Positions 1 through 8,162 of a DNA stretch of 43,140 nt are shown piece by piece. The DNA lies in NCBI GenBank assembly GCA_947450095.1, contig CANFUF010000014.1, forward strand, positions 1-43,140, in the 5' to 3' direction. The translations under genes were made by a program, and so were the position numbers. The DNA is from Roseiflexaceae bacterium (GTDB lineage Bacteria; Chloroflexota; Chloroflexia; Chloroflexales; Roseiflexaceae). The notes under the pieces are model-generated. The model worked only from the letters and a program-made list of their open reading frames with translations, was not told the DNA's origin and did not search any database. The first letter of the stretch is position 1, and every line of letters starts with the position of its first letter.

Positions 1-220
1 CGCAGTCGAGCCGCAGCACGCTGCGTCGTACTGCGTCTCCACCATGCAACGCATGGTGATACGAAGTATGAAGTATGAAATTGTGAAATTGTAGAGACGC
101 ATGGTGATACGAAGTATGAAGTGTGAAGTGTGAAATTGTAGAGCCGCAGTCGAGCCGCAGCACGCTGCGTCGTACTGCGGCTCCACCATGCAACGCATGG
201 TGATACGAAGTATGAAGTGA
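1..220. repeat. Interspersed palindrome plus heptad repeats
   Basis: Bases 1-74 recur at 145-218 with a single difference (T36 versus G180), so two near-identical copies lie exactly 144 bases apart. The last 24 bases of this unit occur a third time at 99-122. Each copy contains a GC-rich imperfect palindrome; in the second copy GAGCCGCAGT at 141 pairs with ACTGCGGCTC ending at 183, with an inner CGCAGC/GCTGCG stem. A smaller CCATGC/GCATGG palindrome follows. The copies end in seven-base units of the GAAGTAT, GAAGTGT type (63-76, 111-138, 207-220). No open frame or start signal suggests coding. The first copy is cut by the window edge. Confidence 0.8.
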
Positions 221-361
221 AGTTGGATAGCGCCTGTGCAATCTTTTACGGATAGCCACATGTGCGATCGATGCGAGATGCGCTTCGTTTCACGCGGAGG
301 CACGGAGCCGCGGAGGCCCCAATCTCGTGCGCTGGACGGTATGGGCAACCGGCATGGAATG
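221..361. other. Intergenic stretch with no recognised gene
   Basis: No convincing ribosome-binding site, RNA gene or long frame is visible here. The stretch around 290-325 holds a short GGAGGCACGGAG/GCGGAGGC direct-repeat pattern that may be a decayed relic of the neighbouring repeats. Confidence 0.5.
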
Positions 362-378
362 ACGCCGAAGGCGTTTTT
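362..378 (+). terminator. Weak intrinsic terminator candidate
   Basis: ACGCC at 362-366 pairs with GGCGT at 370-374 across a GAA loop and runs into five T residues. The stem is only five base pairs, so this is a weak candidate. It would end transcription from a gene left of the window. Confidence 0.4.
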
Positions 379-389
379 CAAAACTCGAT

Positions 390-418
390 TTGCATTTTTT
401 CAAAAAGCATGTTAAAGT
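390..418 (+). promoter_or_regulatory. Putative promoter of the tRNA-Arg gene
   Basis: TTGCAT at 390-395 and TAAAGT at 413-418 are separated by exactly 17 bases. Initiation would fall a few bases before the tRNA at 431. The match to the sigma-70 consensus is moderate in both boxes. Confidence 0.4.
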
Positions 419-430
419 TTACTCCGTTGT

Positions 431-507
431 GACTTTGTAGCTCAGTGGATTAGAGCGCTTCCCTGCGGAGGAAGAGGCCGTGCGTTCGAGTCGCACCAGA
501 GTCACCA
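431..507 (+). tRNA. tRNA-Arg (anticodon GCG)
   Basis: A full cloverleaf can be drawn. The acceptor GACTTTG pairs with CAGAGTC (one G-U), the D stem is GCTC/GAGC, the anticodon stem CTTCC/GGAAG holds loop CTGCGGA, and the T stem GTGCG/CGCAC holds loop TTCGAGT. The discriminator is A504 and CCA is encoded at 505-507. The anticodon at 465-467 is GCG, reading Arg CGC/CGU. The D loop places an A after the GG pair, matching the A20 Arg identity element, and C35 is present. Most bacteria use an ACG anticodon modified to inosine for this box, so G34 is unusual. Confidence 0.93.
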
Positions 508-554
508 GTACAAAAGCGGCTGATGCCATACGCGTCAGTCGCTTTTCACAATCA

Positions 555-642
555 GGGAAGGTGGCGGAGCGGTTGAACGTGCTCGTCTCGAACACGAGTA
601 GGGTGAGAGCCCTCGAGAGTTCGAATCTCTCCCTTCCCGCCA
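555..642 (+). tRNA. tRNA-Ser (anticodon CGA)
   Basis: This is a class II tRNA with a long variable arm. The acceptor GGGAAGG pairs with CCTTCCC, the anticodon stem CTCGT/ACGAG encloses loop CTCGAAC with anticodon CGA at 589-591, the variable-arm stem is GGG/CCC, and the T stem GAGAG/CTCTC carries loop TTCGAAT. The discriminator is G639 and CCA is encoded at 640-642. It reads Ser UCG. It lies 47 bases after the tRNA-Arg gene and may share its transcript. Confidence 0.95.
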
Positions 643-655
643 ATTGGTACATCGT

Positions 656-680
656 CCCGTTGCTGTAATAATGCAACGGG
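656..680 (+). terminator. Hairpin between tRNA-Ser and the S66 peptidase gene
   Basis: CCCGTTGC at 656-663 pairs perfectly with GCAACGGG at 673-680 across a nine-base AT-rich loop. No T tract follows, so it may be a processing or attenuation hairpin rather than a classical terminator. It lies 14 bases after the tRNA 3' end. Confidence 0.4.
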
Positions 681-706
681 GCGTTGTGCATTATGCGAGG
701 AAATGT

Positions 707-1753
707 ATGTCCACTAAATACCGCAAACCACGCGCATTAACCCCAGGTGACACGGTCGCTGTCATTTCGCCATCGTGGGGTGGTCCGAGTGAATTCCCCC
801 ACATATTCGAGGCTGGGCTCCACATCTTGCACGGCTGGGGCTTACGCACCAAAGAATACCCCTCAACCCGCCTGCCGGCCGCTGAACTCGCACAACAACC
901 CGCCTTGCGGGCCCACGACGTCAATAGCGCCTTTGGCGACGACTCCGTGGCGGCGATTTGGGCAACGATTGGTGGCGATGACAGCGTACTGTTGTTGCCC
1001 CACCTCAACAAACAACTCATCGCCGCCAACCCCAAAATCCTAATTGGCTTTTCTGATAATACGACTTTGCTGGTGTACGCCCATTTGTTGGGTGGCATGG
1101 TTACCTTCCATGGGCCAAGTCTGATGGCGGGCATCGCTCAACTCAGTAAATTCCCGCAACGCCACCGGGCCCACATCCACGATATGCTCTTTGCCCACCA
1201 ATCAGCAATCACCTACAAATCCTATTCGCACTATAGTGATGGCTATCGTGATTGGAGCGACCCGAGCTATGGGGCCGAGCTCAAGCCATTGCAATACAGC
1301 CGCGGTTGGCAGTTTTTACAAGGGAATGGCATCCACCACGGCGAAACGTTTGGTGGCTGTATCGAAGTATTAGAGTGGCTCAAGGGATCCCCCTATTGGC
1401 CCACTCCTGATTTTTGGCAAGGCAAAATATTATTTCTTGAAACATCCGAAGAAAAACCCAGTATTACCGACGTCACCCGCTGGCTCCGGAACTACGGCAT
1501 CCAAGACGTATTTTCGAAAGTTGCTGGGGTACTCATCGGCCGCGCCCGTGATTATACTTTGGGCGAACAAATCGCCCTTGATGTAGCCGTGTTAAACGTA
1601 ATCCGCAATGAATTTGGCGCTACCACCATCCCCATCGTCACCAACGTCGACATCGGCCACACCGATCCCCAATTCATCGTGCCGATCGGCATCACCATGC
1701 AAATCGACTGCAATGAACAACGCATCAGCCTAACAGAGTCGTGGCTCAGTTAG
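707..1753 (+). CDS. S66 family LD-carboxypeptidase / MccF-like serine peptidase
   Basis: This 348-residue protein belongs to peptidase family S66, which cleaves the L,D bond of murein tetrapeptides (LdcA) or inactivates microcin C-type peptide-nucleotides (MccF). The catalytic Ser lies in GFSDNT near residue 116, the Glu in FLETSE near 245 and the His in NVDIGHTD near 318, giving the Ser-Glu-His triad. Its length and triad spacing are closer to MccF than to the shorter LdcA, but the substrate cannot be decided from sequence. No signal peptide is seen, so it probably acts in the cytoplasm on recycled muropeptides or imported toxins. The start at 707 follows a GAGG motif at 697-700; a longer upstream frame would run back into the hairpin and lacks a ribosome-binding site. 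It stands alone, convergent with the next gene. Confidence 0.88.
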   Translation: MSTKYRKPRALTPGDTVAVISPSWGGPSEFPHIFEAGLHILHGWGLRTKEYPSTRLPAAELAQQPALRAHDVNSAFGDDSVAAIWATIGGDDSVLLLPHLNKQLIAANPKILIGFSDNTTLLVYAHLLGGMVTFHGPSLMAGIAQLSKFPQRHRAHIHDMLFAHQSAITYKSYSHYSDGYRDWSDPSYGAELKPLQYSRGWQFLQGNGIHHGETFGGCIEVLEWLKGSPYWPTPDFWQGKILFLETSEEKPSITDVTRWLRNYGIQDVFSKVAGVLIGRARDYTLGEQIALDVAVLNVIRNEFGATTIPIVTNVDIGHTDPQFIVPIGITMQIDCNEQRISLTESWLS

Positions 1754-1788
1754 GCTGATTGGCACACACGATTATGCGGAAAATGACA

Positions 1789-2424
1789 TCACACCCCAAT
1801 ACCCGTCGGCGGTGGTGTCGGTCGGTAAACGAGTAATGCCATTGCAATCCCCAATAGCACCGTCAAACCAGCCGCCCAGGTCCCTGCTTGCATCGGCGTA
1901 ATCGATGGCTCGAGGGCGGGATGGAAGCCCTGCCCATAGTCGACATAGACCGACAACGCTAGCCATGCCACCGCCATTAGGCGCATCGGCACCGGTACCG
2001 TCATCAACGCAGGCCACAACAGTACCCCTTGGAACATCAAGGCGAGATGCACGACGACCAAGCCAATTTCGATCGGCAGGTATTCGCCCGTGGCTGCCCA
2101 TTTGGTACTCCAAAAAATCACCGTCCAGATGCCGTATTTGATGCACGACACACTCGCAAGGGCCGTAAACCAATCGGGGGCATAGCCGTAGCGCAAGCGC
2201 AGATAGGCAATAATCCCCAGCAAGGCCGCCAATGGACAGTCGGGGATAAACGGCCACGCCCAAAAGGGCGCTCGTTGCAACTGCGGACCATACCAGATAG
2301 CAGTACCAATCACGAACCCTAGCACATCAAAAAAGACACAGGCCCAAAAAATCAGTGGAATACCCGTGATTATGTCAAATAATCGTCGCAAGGTATCTTC
2401 GCTAAATTGCCAAAACTGACTCAT
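1789..2424 (-). CDS. DUF1405 integral membrane protein (YpjA-like)
   Basis: A 211-residue polytopic membrane protein with about six hydrophobic segments. It resembles the DUF1405 family typified by Bacillus YpjA. Recognisable family features are the conserved N-terminal hydrophobic block, a WYGPQL segment after the first helix, the FIPDCPLAALL motif and an IKYGIWT motif in the middle. The biochemical role of the family is unknown. The start codon overlaps the stop of the upstream acyltransferase by an ATGA, so the two are translationally coupled and the gene is last in a three-gene minus-strand operon with the cyclophilin. It ends 35 bases from the convergent S66 gene, with no clear terminator between them. 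Confidence 0.82.
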   Translation of the reverse strand: MSQFWQFSEDTLRRLFDIITGIPLIFWACVFFDVLGFVIGTAIWYGPQLQRAPFWAWPFIPDCPLAALLGIIAYLRLRYGYAPDWFTALASVSCIKYGIWTVIFWSTKWAATGEYLPIEIGLVVVHLALMFQGVLLWPALMTVPVPMRLMAVAWLALSVYVDYGQGFHPALEPSITPMQAGTWAAGLTVLLGIAMALLVYRPTPPPTGIGV

Positions 2425-2954
2425 GCAGGATCTACTTTCTGCGTGGTAATCAGGCGAATCGGCACGCCGCCAACGATTGCACCGGCCGGCACATCACGAT
2501 TCACCAAACTCCCTGCCGATATGGTGGCACCATCACCAATCACCACACCCGGCAATACCGTGGTATTGGCACCAATCATCACATCACGACCAATCACCAC
2601 CGGTCCCCGGCGCCATTCGTGCCGCAAAAACTCGTGGCACAAAATCGTACTGTGGTAGCCAATGATGGTGTCTTCGCCGATGGTAATATCTTGGGGGAAA
2701 AAAATATCCAACATTACCATCAGACCAATCGATGCATAGGCACCGATTTTGACACCAATCAATTGATACAACCAGCGCTTCGCTTCGAGCCAGGGCACAT
2801 AGCGCGCCAATTGAATAATCAACGAATGCCACGCCACGCGCCACATCCCACCCGTCACCTGCGGGAAGTAGCGCAAACTATTGTGCACTCCGGGTGACGG
2901 GTGAATTTGTAACCGCGCGCGGCGGGCAGCGGTAGTTCCCAACACAGGAAGCAC
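2421..2954 (-). CDS. Hexapeptide-repeat (left-handed beta-helix) acyltransferase
   Basis: A 177-residue protein whose C-terminal half (from about residue 65) is built of hexapeptide repeats of the [LIV]-G-x-x-x-x type, for example IGVKIGAYASIG, ITIGEDTIIGYHS and VVIGRDVMIGANTTV. These fold as a trimeric left-handed beta-helix in acetyl- and succinyltransferases. The His-bearing CHEF segment near residue 110 is a candidate catalytic region. A short amphipathic N-terminal part precedes the repeats. The start is GTG at 2954 with CGGAG about nine bases upstream. It sits three bases after the cyclophilin stop and overlaps DUF1405 by four bases. The acceptor substrate is unknown; a sugar or a lipid-linked group is possible. 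Confidence 0.82.
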   Translation of the reverse strand: MLPVLGTTAARRARLQIHPSPGVHNSLRYFPQVTGGMWRVAWHSLIIQLARYVPWLEAKRWLYQLIGVKIGAYASIGLMVMLDIFFPQDITIGEDTIIGYHSTILCHEFLRHEWRRGPVVIGRDVMIGANTTVLPGVVIGDGATISAGSLVNRDVPAGAIVGGVPIRLITTQKVDPA

Positions 2955-2957
2955 TGA

Positions 2958-3458
2958 TTACGCTCCGGGGGTTTCGACAACGCTGGCTTTGATGATTTGA
3001 TCACCTTGACGCAACGCCAACACTACATCCATGTCCTTGGTCAAACCAAACACGGTGTGGCGGCCATCGAGATGCGCCGTGCTGTCCCGACTATGCACCA
3101 AAAAGAATTGACTGCCGTTGGTGTTAGGGCCGGCATTGGCCATCGACAAGGCACCGGCTTGATGTTGCAAGGTATTGCCGGCGAACTCATCTTCGAACTT
3201 GTAGCCGGGGCCACCACGACCGGTACCGGTGGGGTCACCACCTTGGGTCATAAAGCCAGCAATGACGCGATGGAAGGTCACGCCATCATAAAACCCTTGG
3301 CGAATCAAAAAGACGAAATTGTTGACCGTTTTGGGGGCTAGCTGCGGGTACAACTCAATAACCACATCACCTTTGCTGGTGCTGAACGTCGCCACATAAT
3401 GGTTTTTGACGTCGATTTCCATTGCTGGCGGAGTGCTCCATTGTTTGGGATTCGTCAC
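2958..3458 (-). CDS. Cyclophilin-type peptidyl-prolyl cis-trans isomerase
   Basis: A cyclophilin domain of about 150 residues that catalyses cis-trans isomerisation of X-Pro bonds during folding. Visible motifs are [19 protein letters not shown] with the catalytic Arg, the [10 protein letters not shown] segment, NTNGSQFF, and [10 protein letters not shown] near the C terminus. No signal peptide is present, so a cytosolic role is likely. I place the start at GTG 3458 because AAGGA lies eight bases before it. In-frame ATG codons also exist at 3467, where the purine motif is too close, and at 3494, which lies five bases after a TATAAT box and could serve as a leaderless start. It is first in an operon with the acyltransferase and the DUF1405 protein. 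Confidence 0.92.
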   Translation of the reverse strand: MTNPKQWSTPPAMEIDVKNHYVATFSTSKGDVVIELYPQLAPKTVNNFVFLIRQGFYDGVTFHRVIAGFMTQGGDPTGTGRGGPGYKFEDEFAGNTLQHQAGALSMANAGPNTNGSQFFLVHSRDSTAHLDGRHTVFGLTKDMDVVLALRQGDQIIKASVVETPGA

Positions 3459-3499
3459 GATATTCATCCTTTTGATACAAAAAACAATTGCCATATACG

Positions 3500-3505
3500 A
3501 TTATA
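3500..3505 (-). promoter_or_regulatory. -10 box of the cyclophilin operon
   Basis: TATAAT on the minus strand lies five bases before an in-frame ATG at 3494. The -35 region is poor. Initiation would fall on or next to that ATG, leaving either a leaderless message or a short leader for the GTG at 3458. Confidence 0.5.
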
Positions 3506-3572
3506 ACGTAGAGCCACGTGATTGTGCTATGCTACTGCTATTCTTGTTGGAACCACAGAGGAGTCGTACCAC

Positions 3573-4646
3573 ATGAGCAATCCCACTCGTATCGGCATTA
3601 TCGGTGCTGGCGCCATCGCCATGCATGGCCACATTCCCGGCTTCAAACGCCATAGCGACGCCCAAGTCGTGGCCGTTTGCGACACCAACAGCGCGCGCGC
3701 TAACGCCCTCGCTACCAGTCATGGCATCCCCACCGTATATACCAATTGGCGCGAAATCATCGCCGACCCCAATATCGACGCCGTTACTGTCGCCCTCCCC
3801 AACGCCTTACACGCCGAAGTGTCCATCGCCGCCCTCAATGCAGGCAAGCATGTCTTGTGTGAAAAACCGTTGGCGATGACCGTCGCTCAAGGGGAAGAAA
3901 TGGTCGCCACTGCCCATCGCCAAGGACGCGTACTCGCCATCAACATGAGCAATCGCCCTCGTGGTGAAGTGCAATATATGCGTGCCAAAGTCGCCGAAGG
4001 GCGGATTGGTACCATCAGCTACGCCTCGGGGCGGATGATCCGCCGTGCCGGTATCCCTGGCTTTGGCAGCTGGTTTACCCGCAAAGAATTGTCGGGTGGC
4101 GGCGCCTTGCTCGATATCGGCGTGCATATGCTCGATATGGTGCTCTACATCCTTGGTAACCCAACCGTCAGTGCGGTACGGGGCGAAGTGCAATCGGTGC
4201 ACGGTCCGCAACGTCGTGGCCTCGGTGGCTGGGGCTCAGACCGCGTCATGGATGGGACGTTTGACGTCGACGATTTGGCGTCGCTCCACTTGCGCCTCGC
4301 CGATGGTGGCCTCGTCACCATCGAAGTCACTTGGGCGTTTTATGGCCAAAACGAGGAACGCATCCAAGTGGTCGGCAACCAAGGGGGCTTTGACTTCTTC
4401 CCCACCTTGTACGGCACCGACAAGCCCTTGCGGTTTTATAGTGATGACAATGGGAGCCCCATCGAAACCATTCCCACCCTCCCAAGCCTTGCCGAACCGG
4501 CGCACAACGCCATCTATCGCTGCTTTGTCGACACGATTCGTGGCACGGGGAGTGTAGTGGCCAGTGGTGATGATGGCTTGGCGATTTTGCGCTTACTCGA
4601 AGCCACTTATCGCTCAGCTGCTGAAAAACGCGAAATCACGCTATAA
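3573..4646 (+). CDS. Gfo/Idh/MocA family NAD(P)-dependent oxidoreductase
   Basis: A 357-residue two-domain dehydrogenase. The N-terminal Rossmann fold begins with GIIGAGAIAMHG. The CEKPLAMT motif near residue 100 carries the family's catalytic Lys, and the GGGALLDIGVHMLD stretch carries the Asp and His of the second catalytic motif. Members oxidise or reduce sugars, inositol or related polyols; the substrate here is unknown. The start at 3573 is chosen from GAGGAG at 3558-3563. It is divergent from the cyclophilin operon and followed immediately by a strong terminator, so it is probably monocistronic. Confidence 0.93.
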   Translation: MSNPTRIGIIGAGAIAMHGHIPGFKRHSDAQVVAVCDTNSARANALATSHGIPTVYTNWREIIADPNIDAVTVALPNALHAEVSIAALNAGKHVLCEKPLAMTVAQGEEMVATAHRQGRVLAINMSNRPRGEVQYMRAKVAEGRIGTISYASGRMIRRAGIPGFGSWFTRKELSGGGALLDIGVHMLDMVLYILGNPTVSAVRGEVQSVHGPQRRGLGGWGSDRVMDGTFDVDDLASLHLRLADGGLVTIEVTWAFYGQNEERIQVVGNQGGFDFFPTLYGTDKPLRFYSDDNGSPIETIPTLPSLAEPAHNAIYRCFVDTIRGTGSVVASGDDGLAILRLLEATYRSAAEKREITL

Positions 4647-4656
4647 CCTGTCTTCA

Positions 4657-4693
4657 AAATATGGTGGTGGAGTAGTGCTTCACCACCATATTT
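4657..4693 (+). terminator. Terminator after the oxidoreductase gene
   Basis: A perfect 13-base-pair stem pairs AAATATGGTGGTG (4657-4669) with CACCACCATATTT (4681-4693) around an 11-base loop. The only T run is the end of the stem itself, but the position eleven bases after the stop codon fits termination. Confidence 0.75.
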
Positions 4694-4784
4694 CACCGTT
4701 TGTTAATCTTGATTTGACCAAAAAGAACTTACAAATCATTTATCATACACTCACACAGAGATTTTTTAACAAAAGGGAGTCGCT

Positions 4785-6890
4785 ATGACTCGTGTACGCC
4801 GCACTACCACCAAACAAACCAATCCTCCACCACGTTTACTCAATCGCGAACAAAGTTGGATTGAATTTAATGCACGCGTACTCGAAGAAGCCCTCGACCC
4901 ACAGACTCCGCTCCTCGAGCGGGTCAAGTTTTTGGCGATTGTCAGTACCAACATGGATGAGTTTTTCATGATTCGGGTGGCGGGTTTGCACCAACAGCGC
5001 CGTGCCGGTGTGCAAACAACGTCACCCGATGGACTCTCTCCGTCTGAACAACTCACAGCCATCCGCAAAGCAGTAACCATCCAACTCAACCAACAACGCC
5101 AATGCTGGCAAGAAGACGTCACCCCCAAATTACGCGAACAAGGCATTTGGTTGCTTGATTATGCCGAATTGGGTGATATACAACGTCAACAAATGGATGA
5201 TTATTTTGTCAATCAAATCCAACCGGTATTGACCCCACTCGCCTTTGATGCCAGCCATCCCTTCCCATTGATTTCGAATTTAAGCCTCAATTTGGCAGTG
5301 GTGATTGGCAACGAACAAAGCGAACGCTTTGTACGGGTCAAGGTGCCAGCCGTATTGCCCCGGCTCATCCCCATCACCCCCAATGCCGAACAAACACCGG
5401 CGGGGCTTACTGCATCACAATGCAGTTGTTTTGTCTGGATTGAGCAGATTATTGCGGCCAATTTATATCGCCTCTTCCCCACCGAGCTTGTACGTGAAGT
5501 GCATCCCTTCCGAATTACCCGCAACGCCGACTTCGAAATCGAAGAAGATGAAGCCGATGATTTGCTCCTAGCCATCGAAGAAAACATCCGCCAACGGCGG
5601 TTTGGCGCAGTAGTACGCCTTGCAATCCAACCAGGCATGCCCGCCCGCCTGCAACAATTATTGCTCCAAAACCTCAATCTCGACCCCGATGAACTTTATG
5701 AAATCCGCGGGCAATTAGGCTTGTCGGTATTGATTCAACTGCTCAAACTCGATCGTCCTGACCTCAAAGATGAGCCCGATGTACCGCGCATCCCTGCGCC
5801 TTTTCGCGATTTGACCCAACCCCAAGCGTTGTGGGATGTCTTGCGCCAGCGCGATGTACTGTTGCACCACCCCTATGACTCATTTCAGCCGGTAATTGAC
5901 TTCATCGAAACCGCCGCGACCGACCCCAATGTGTTGGCTATCAAACAAACGCTCTACCGCGTCGGCAGTAATTCACCGATCGTACGGGCGCTCATGCATG
6001 CCCGTGACCTCGACAAACAAGTGACGGTACTCGTCGAACTCAAGGCTCGTTTTGATGAAGAAAACAACATCACTTGGGCGCGGGCGCTCGAACGCGCCGG
6101 CGTGCATGTGGTGTACGGCGTACCCAACCTCAAAACCCACGGCAAAATGGCATTGGTGGTACGCCGCGAAGGGGATTTGTTACGGCGTTATGTGCATGTT
6201 GGCACGGGGAATTACAATGCAGGGACTGCGCGGATTTATACTGACCTAGGCTTAATGACCAGTAATCCCGATATTACCGCCGATGTGGCTGATGTGTTTA
6301 ATTATTTGACGGGATATGCCAAACATGACCAATACCGGGCGTTGTTGGTGGCGCCAGTGAATTTACGCACGGGACTTTCGGCAATGATTGAACGCGAAAT
6401 CACGCACGCAAACGCTGGTGTACCAGCCCACATCATTTTCAAAGCCAACTCACTGGTCGACCAAAAAATCATTGAACTGCTTTATAAAGCCGCCCAAGCG
6501 GGTGTAGAAATCGACCTCATCATCCGTGGCATGTGTGCCTTGCGCCCCAATATCCCCGGGGTCAGCGAGCGCATCCGCGTGCGGAGCATCGTGGGGCGCT
6601 ACCTCGAGCATAGTCGCATCTATTGGTTCGCCAATAATCAACAACCCGAGGTCTATGTAGGCAGTGCCGATATCATGGAACGCAACCTCGATCGCCGGGT
6701 CGAAACCTTGTTCCCCATTCGTGATACACAGATTAGTACCTGGATGCACGACAAATTACTCGCTGCCTATTTACGAGATACTGCCCGGACGCGGATTTTG
6801 CGGTATGATGGAAGTTGGATGCGATTACCCAATAGCCCCACTGCATTTGATAGCCAGCAATTCTTTCGGTCATTAATTACCATGGAGTAA
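4785..6890 (+). CDS. ppk1: Polyphosphate kinase 1
   Basis: A 701-residue enzyme that reversibly transfers the gamma-phosphate of ATP to a growing polyphosphate chain. The N-terminal domain opens with LLNREQSWIEFNARVLEEA, typical of the family. The two phospholipase-D-like C-terminal domains carry KTHGKM and HVGTGNYN, where the first His is the phosphorylated residue, and a second His in GRYLEHSRIYWF. The closing NLDRRVETLFPI motif is intact, and length matches full PPK1. The start follows AAAGGGAG nine bases upstream. The next gene begins one base after the stop, so the two are coexpressed. No clear Pho-type box was found in the AT-rich leader. Confidence 0.97.
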   Translation: MTRVRRTTTKQTNPPPRLLNREQSWIEFNARVLEEALDPQTPLLERVKFLAIVSTNMDEFFMIRVAGLHQQRRAGVQTTSPDGLSPSEQLTAIRKAVTIQLNQQRQCWQEDVTPKLREQGIWLLDYAELGDIQRQQMDDYFVNQIQPVLTPLAFDASHPFPLISNLSLNLAVVIGNEQSERFVRVKVPAVLPRLIPITPNAEQTPAGLTASQCSCFVWIEQIIAANLYRLFPTELVREVHPFRITRNADFEIEEDEADDLLLAIEENIRQRRFGAVVRLAIQPGMPARLQQLLLQNLNLDPDELYEIRGQLGLSVLIQLLKLDRPDLKDEPDVPRIPAPFRDLTQPQALWDVLRQRDVLLHHPYDSFQPVIDFIETAATDPNVLAIKQTLYRVGSNSPIVRALMHARDLDKQVTVLVELKARFDEENNITWARALERAGVHVVYGVPNLKTHGKMALVVRREGDLLRRYVHVGTGNYNAGTARIYTDLGLMTSNPDITADVADVFNYLTGYAKHDQYRALLVAPVNLRTGLSAMIEREITHANAGVPAHIIFKANSLVDQKIIELLYKAAQAGVEIDLIIRGMCALRPNIPGVSERIRVRSIVGRYLEHSRIYWFANNQQPEVYVGSADIMERNLDRRVETLFPIRDTQISTWMHDKLLAAYLRDTARTRILRYDGSWMRLPNSPTAFDSQQFFRSLITME

Positions 6891-6891
6891 T

Positions 6892-7983
6892 ATGCCCAAT
6901 CCACGACTTGTCAATACCATGCTCTGGTTGGCCATTATCGGCATCGGAGTGTTTTTAATAGAGCGCTTTGCGGTTGTGACCGCATTACTCGCTACGCCGC
7001 TCTTGATGTTCATTATTGCGTGGTTACTTGCATTAATCATTGAGCCATTGTATGACTTACTCGAGCAGTTCCATATTGCGCGGCGCTTTGCGGTGCCAGT
7101 GATCTACGTCGTGTTATTAACGCTCCTCACCGTGGCGATTTTTGCATTCATTCCCGTCACCTATACCCAGCTTAATTTGCTTGTCCACAATGTGCCCGAA
7201 TTATTGAGCTTGGTTACGCTTTTTTTTGCGGATATCGAAGTCCAACTCGGTCGTTTTGGGCTTCATACTGATTTAGCCGCGGTATTCCGCCCCGAAGCAA
7301 TTGCAGCCCAGCTCGGTACATTTGGGGGCAGTGCGATTCAGCAATCACTCGGGTTAGCGGGTGGTCTGGCTGCAATTGCATTTAACATTGTGATGGTGTT
7401 GATTTTGAGTTATTACATGGCGGTCGATGGTCCACAGCTCTACAACCGATTATTGCATTTATGTCCACCCGATTGGCAACCCGAAGCACGCACATTTGGC
7501 AATATCATTAGTCAGACGTTTGGTGGCTATATGCGTGCCCAAATCTTGAGTTCGCTGTTGTATGCCATCCTCAATGCAATTGTCATGGCAGCATTTGGGC
7601 TGAACAGTATCACCCTGACCACCATCATTGTCAGTATTGTGGTAATTGTGCCGTTGGTTGGCGGTGCGGCAGCGTTGGTTCCCCCAATTGTGGTGGCTGG
7701 AGTGAACAAACCCGAAATTATCATCCCATTTGTGATTGTAATGCTGGTGGTACAGCAAGTGCTTTTTAATATGATATTGCCGCGAATCCTCGGACGGATC
7801 GTCGGCTTGCATCCCCTCTTGGTGTTTGCGGCATTACTCATCGGCAGTGTCATTGCTGGACCATGGGGGATTTTGTTTGGGATTCCCTTAGCGGGAGTGG
7901 CCGCCTCGATCGCCAATTATTTCTATTTACGGAATCAATCAATCCTGATTGCCCAGAAATTTAATTCCACCGAACCATCATAA
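6892..7983 (+). CDS. AI-2E family transporter (PerM/TqsA-like membrane protein)
   Basis: A 363-residue polytopic protein with roughly eight hydrophobic segments arranged as in the AI-2E exporter superfamily: three N-terminal helices, a long soluble region from about 95 to 150, then five helices. The late segment with GRIVGLHPLLVFAALLIGSVIAGPWGILFGIPLAG is a family hallmark. Family members include an AI-2 exporter and a Na+/H+ antiporter, so the substrate is uncertain. The ATG comes one base after the ppk1 stop, and GGAG overlapping the ppk1 end serves as its ribosome-binding site. The link to polyphosphate kinase suggests a stress or ion-balance role, which is inference. Confidence 0.87.
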   Translation: MPNPRLVNTMLWLAIIGIGVFLIERFAVVTALLATPLLMFIIAWLLALIIEPLYDLLEQFHIARRFAVPVIYVVLLTLLTVAIFAFIPVTYTQLNLLVHNVPELLSLVTLFFADIEVQLGRFGLHTDLAAVFRPEAIAAQLGTFGGSAIQQSLGLAGGLAAIAFNIVMVLILSYYMAVDGPQLYNRLLHLCPPDWQPEARTFGNIISQTFGGYMRAQILSSLLYAILNAIVMAAFGLNSITLTTIIVSIVVIVPLVGGAAALVPPIVVAGVNKPEIIIPFVIVMLVVQQVLFNMILPRILGRIVGLHPLLVFAALLIGSVIAGPWGILFGIPLAGVAASIANYFYLRNQSILIAQKFNSTEPS

Positions 7984-7993
7984 CCATCGCATG

Positions 7994-8028
7994 ATACATT
8001 GTGTCATCTGGTAGATGACACAATGTAT
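7994..8028. terminator. Perfect 16-bp hairpin without T tract
   Basis: ATACATTGTGTCATCT at 7994-8009 is perfectly complementary to 8013-8028 with a GGT loop. It lies ten bases after the AI-2E gene stop and is not followed by a T run, so it may act as a transcript-end hairpin or a protein-binding palindrome. The stretch 8029-8162 beyond it is AT-rich and presumably holds the promoter of the next gene. Confidence 0.6.
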
Positions 8029-8162
8029 ACAAATTCAAACAAAATTGTCATCATTCAGTAATTTATCATGAAATTATCAGATAAATAAATGAATGCGTAA
8101 TATGAGGTGTGGTAGAATATTTGTGTATATTTTTCTGTATATATAGTCAAGGAGCGCACATC

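Noticed and set aside
419-691. A 90-codon minus-strand frame over the tRNA genes
   Set aside because: It runs through two complete tRNA genes on the other strand, a common artefact.
4714-4746. A full sigma-70 promoter for ppk1 (TTGACC with TATCAT)
   Set aside because: The spacing is 21 bases, outside the usual 16-18; with ATTTAT the spacing is 18 but the box is poor, so I do not list it as a feature.
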